Positions 7,076-8,602 of a stretch of 8,602 nucleotides of DNA are shown here, piece after piece. This DNA comes from Chlamydiota bacterium (GTDB taxonomy: Bacteria; Chlamydiota; Chlamydiia; Chlamydiales; Rhabdochlamydiaceae), in NCBI GenBank assembly GCA_023269365.1, contig JAHFTN010000057.1, positions 1 through 8,602 on the forward strand, written 5' to 3'. A program made the translations under genes and the position numbers. The notes below the pieces were generated by a model. That model worked only from the letters and a program-made list of their open reading frames with translations. It searched no databases and was not told the DNA's origin. The stretch's first letter is position 1, and each line of letters starts with the position of its first letter.

Positions 7076-7345
7076 ATGAATAGTAAACACGAAAGAACAC
7101 TTTTGGCGGTTTTTAAAATACCGGTTCAGTCAAACGTCGTCTGGAAAGATTGTGAAAAACTGCTCATCGCTCTTGGAGCTGAGATTACAGAAGGGGAAGG
7201 ATCTCGAATTAGGGTTGTTCTGAATGGGTTAAAAGCTGTGTTTCATCGACCCCATCCACAGAAGGAAACCGATAAAGGAGCTTTATCTTCTTTAAGAAAG
7301 TTTTTGGATAATGCCGGCATAAAACCAAAGGAGAGAAAAACATGA
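7076..7345 (+). CDS. hicA: HicA family toxin (mRNA interferase)
   Basis: Small 89-residue protein of the HicA/YcfA family, toxins with a double-stranded-RNA-binding-like fold that cut mRNA and stop translation. The core GSRIRVVLNGLKAVFHRPHP (42–61), then ETDKGALSSLRKFLDNAG, is typical of one HicA branch. The usual catalytic histidine after GS is arginine here (R44), while histidines remain at 57 and 60 in HRPHP. As far as I recall this is normal in this branch, so loss of activity should not be assumed. The start has only a weak AGAGAAG site. The stop overlaps the hicB start by four bases (ATGA), as expected for an obligate toxin–antitoxin pair. Likely role: stability of the surrounding island. 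Confidence 0.87.
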   Translation: MNSKHERTLLAVFKIPVQSNVVWKDCEKLLIALGAEITEGEGSRIRVVLNGLKAVFHRPHPQKETDKGALSSLRKFLDNAGIKPKERKT

Positions 7346-7665
7346 TGCATTACAAAGGGTATCTAGGGTACGTTGAATATGATGATGAAGCTAAGATTTT
7401 TCATGGAGAAGTCGTTGGTTTAAAAGATATTATCACTTTTCAAGGCAAGAGTGTTGAAGAATTGGAACAAGCATTCCATGATTCCGTTAACGATTATCTG
7501 GCTTGGTGTAAAGAGAGGGGTGAAAAGCCAGAAAAAACATTCTCCGGGACTTTTAATCTTAGAGTTCCTCCGGATCTACATGCAAAGCTTGCGTTTCAAG
7601 CAAAAACCATAGGGATGAGTTTAAACTCCTACATAACGGAAAAACTTCGTTCTTCTGTTGCATAA
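7342..7665 (+). CDS. hicB: HicB family antitoxin
   Basis: A 107-residue partner of the preceding toxin. Residues 3–60 (HYKGYLGYVEYDDEAKIFHGEV) form the HicB partial RNase-H-like fold that binds and blocks HicA. Residues about 66–104 (FSGTFNLRVPPDLHAKLAFQ…SLNSYITEKL) form a ribbon-helix-helix DNA-binding domain, so it should repress the operon from the palindrome upstream of hicA. Two overlapping starts exist, ATG 7342 and ATG 7345. The strong AAGGAG at 7328–7333 is 8 and 11 bases away, favouring 7342. The strong site compared with that of hicA would yield more antitoxin than toxin. The order toxin then antitoxin is the usual one for hicAB. Confidence 0.88.
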   Translation: MMHYKGYLGYVEYDDEAKIFHGEVVGLKDIITFQGKSVEELEQAFHDSVNDYLAWCKERGEKPEKTFSGTFNLRVPPDLHAKLAFQAKTIGMSLNSYITEKLRSSVA

Positions 7666-7710
7666 CACTTTTCATGGAGCTCTACTTGCGCTTAGCTCAT
7701 CAGGGGGAAT

Positions 7711-8037
7711 ATGACGGGTGAACTCGCCCAGCTATTTGTGCGTGCTATGAATCCTACCGAGGAAGATCTTTACAAAAGGTGCATGCAGTTACCGTTTTGG
7801 ACTATGGATGACTTTGCAGCATTGGCCAATGGATTACTCCCTGAAAATTATAGGAATGGCTCCAAGGGTAATGCCAAAATGACAAATGCATCATTTCGAC
7901 GACGGTCGCTCGGTGCTGTCAATATGCATCTTCATCTTTTTAAAAATATTTCCCATGGAGACAAGCAGGAACACAGGTCAATAATAAATACAGTCTTCGA
8001 ACTTCATAAATCTGGAAGGATTGTAGGGAAATCCTGA
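7711..8037 (+). CDS. Small hypothetical protein of the island
   Basis: A 108-residue protein that I cannot assign. The start follows AGGGGGA (7702–7708), a strong ribosome binding site but only three bases from the ATG, so the real start could be a little further in. The N-terminal segment EEDLYKRCMQLPFWTMDDFAALANGLLPENY (split here as residues 17–30 and 31–47) has the look of a W-T-x-x-(E/D)-A-x-x-L-x-x-G-x-x-P type motif that I associate with small proteins of mobile elements; this is a resemblance only. The middle is basic (RRR at 63–65), and the C-terminus (IINTVFELHKSGRI) looks helical. No signal peptide or membrane segment is seen. It sits between hicAB and the TOTE primase gene, 45 bases after hicB, and is followed by a terminator candidate, so it may belong to the hicAB transcript. 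Confidence 0.65.
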   Translation: MTGELAQLFVRAMNPTEEDLYKRCMQLPFWTMDDFAALANGLLPENYRNGSKGNAKMTNASFRRRSLGAVNMHLHLFKNISHGDKQEHRSIINTVFELHKSGRIVGKS

Positions 8038-8054
8038 AAAAAAATCAAAAGATT

Positions 8055-8075
8055 TATCTGCAAAGATATTTTTTT
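8055..8075 (+). terminator. Weak rho-independent terminator candidate
   Basis: TATCT (8055–8059), loop GCAA and AGATA (8064–8068) form a short AT-rich hairpin with a GNRA-type loop, directly followed by seven T (8069–8075). It lies 18 bases after the stop of the small hypothetical gene. The stem is weak, so the call depends on the U-tract and position. Confidence 0.4.
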
Positions 8076-8095
8076 ATGTGAGACTTTGTTTTTTA

Positions 8096-8150
8096 TGGAG
8101 TTTAGGTTGATTTTGTATTCGCACAGGGAGCAAAATTAGTCTAAACTCCA
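8096..8150 (+). promoter_or_regulatory. 20-bp hairpin in the leader of the TOTE primase gene
   Basis: Bases 8096–8115 pair with 8131–8150 over 20 consecutive positions around a 15-base loop: 17 Watson-Crick pairs and three G·U pairs. The outer ten pairs are perfect (TGGAGTTTAG/CTAAACTCCA). The loop contains AGGGAG, which resembles a ribosome binding site but is 39 bases from the ATG. It ends 18 bases before the start codon at 8169. No T-run follows it on the plus strand, so it is not a classical terminator. A cis-acting RNA, an operator or a small mobile repeat are possible. Confidence 0.6.
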
Positions 8151-8168
8151 AAAAATTTATTGGATGTA

Positions 8169-8602
8169 ATGGAATCTACAGCCTTTGTAACTCAAAAATC
8201 ACCGCCAAGTACCAAAATCGCTCTGTTCCGCTCTCTTTTCCGTGGCAGAGAGGATCTGTACCCCCGGCGATTTGAAAGCAAAAAGACCGGAAGATCAGGT
8301 TATTTACCTGCATGTGGTAATGAGTGGGTACGAGGGATTTGTGAAAAACCTAAAATCAAATGCTCTGAATGTCGACATCGCCACTTCCTGCCAGTAGTGG
8401 ATGATGTGGTGCGATGGCATCTGTCCGGCCAAGATGATTTTGGGAAAGACTTTGTTATGGGCGTGTATCCGATGTTATTGAATGAAGCCTGCTTCTTTTT
8501 AGCCGCCGATTTTGATAAGTCGAGTTGGCAAGAGGACACTGCGGCTTATCTTAAAACATGCCATCGGTTGAATTTGCCAGCGGCACTAGAGCGTTCTCGC
8601 TC
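8169..8602 (+). CDS. TOTE conflict system primase (AEP-type) protein, N-terminal part, cut by the window edge
   Basis: 144 codons run off the right edge. I recognise the segment starting KIALFRSLFRGREDLYPRRF (16–35) as the N-terminal region of TOTE conflict-system proteins, which carry an archaeo-eukaryotic primase domain and are usually followed by a superfamily II helicase and nuclease parts. Visible landmarks are four cysteines at 49, 58, 65 and 68 (a probable zinc site), RWHLSGQD at 82–89, and AADFD at 112–116 with D114 and D116 as the expected primase metal ligands. The window stops at LERSRS, just before the glycine/histidine motif expected next. TOTE proteins are predicted, from comparative genomics, to act in conflicts with phages or other mobile DNA. 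ATG 8169 is the only ATG after an in-frame stop at 8142–8144; its ribosome binding site is poor (GGAT), and TTG 8160 is an alternative. It is the likely cargo of the tRNA-linked island. Confidence 0.85.
   Translation, partial: MESTAFVTQKSPPSTKIALFRSLFRGREDLYPRRFESKKTGRSGYLPACGNEWVRGICEKPKIKCSECRHRHFLPVVDDVVRWHLSGQDDFGKDFVMGVYPMLLNEACFFLAADFDKSSWQEDTAAYLKTCHRLNLPAALERSR

Noticed and set aside
7056..7079. Seven-codon leader ORF (MKTKRSE) whose stop overlaps the hicA start
   Set aside because: Its ATG lies inside the palindrome and has no ribosome binding site; such short frames arise easily by chance.
7674..7700. Imperfect hairpin ATGGAGCT/AGCTCAT between hicB and the next gene
   Set aside because: Only seven pairs with a bulge and no T-run afterwards; too weak to call a terminator.
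8300..8539. Minus-strand 79-codon ORF at the right edge
   Set aside because: It lies opposite the TOTE primase frame, which has recognisable conserved motifs.
5713..8602. Second copy of the tRNA-Met 3' end as right attachment site
   Set aside because: No matching stretch was found by eye within the window.

Overview
The window looks like chromosomal DNA from a member of the Chlamydiae, probably one of the environmental (amoeba-associated) families. The main reason is the tightly coupled pair leuS–waaA, an arrangement I recall from Chlamydia trachomatis (CT209–CT208), together with the strongly chlamydia-like LeuRS sequence. The genus cannot be fixed from the window.

Layout, left to right. 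(1) Positions 1442–1, minus strand: most of a long, lysine/glutamate-rich, mainly helical protein that I do not recognise; it runs off the left edge. (2) 1443–1657: a very AT-rich divergent intergenic region with a promoter for the minus-strand gene and a G/C-block leader in front of leuS that can fold in two mutually exclusive ways. (3) 1658–5501: leuS (leucyl-tRNA synthetase) and waaA (Kdo transferase of lipid A), overlapping by 8 nt. This is housekeeping core. (4) 5511–5712: a good tRNA promoter and two tandem CAU-anticodon tRNAs, first the initiator tRNA-fMet and then a probable elongator tRNA-Met. (5) 5713–8602: a probable mobile island inserted behind the tRNA-Met. It holds a tyrosine recombinase split by a +1 frame change at a CCC-TAA site, a HicA/HicB toxin–antitoxin pair behind a palindromic operator candidate, a small unrecognised protein, a 20-bp RNA-type hairpin, and the first 144 codons of a protein that I recognise as the primase (AEP) domain of a TOTE-type conflict system.

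How the parts fit: the tRNA pair is the landing site, the recombinase would move the island, HicAB would help keep it, and the TOTE protein is its likely defence or conflict cargo. The right end of the island and the rest of the TOTE protein (helicase and nuclease parts are expected from the family) lie beyond the window, so the element's boundaries cannot be shown here. No CRISPR array, rRNA or insertion sequence is visible.
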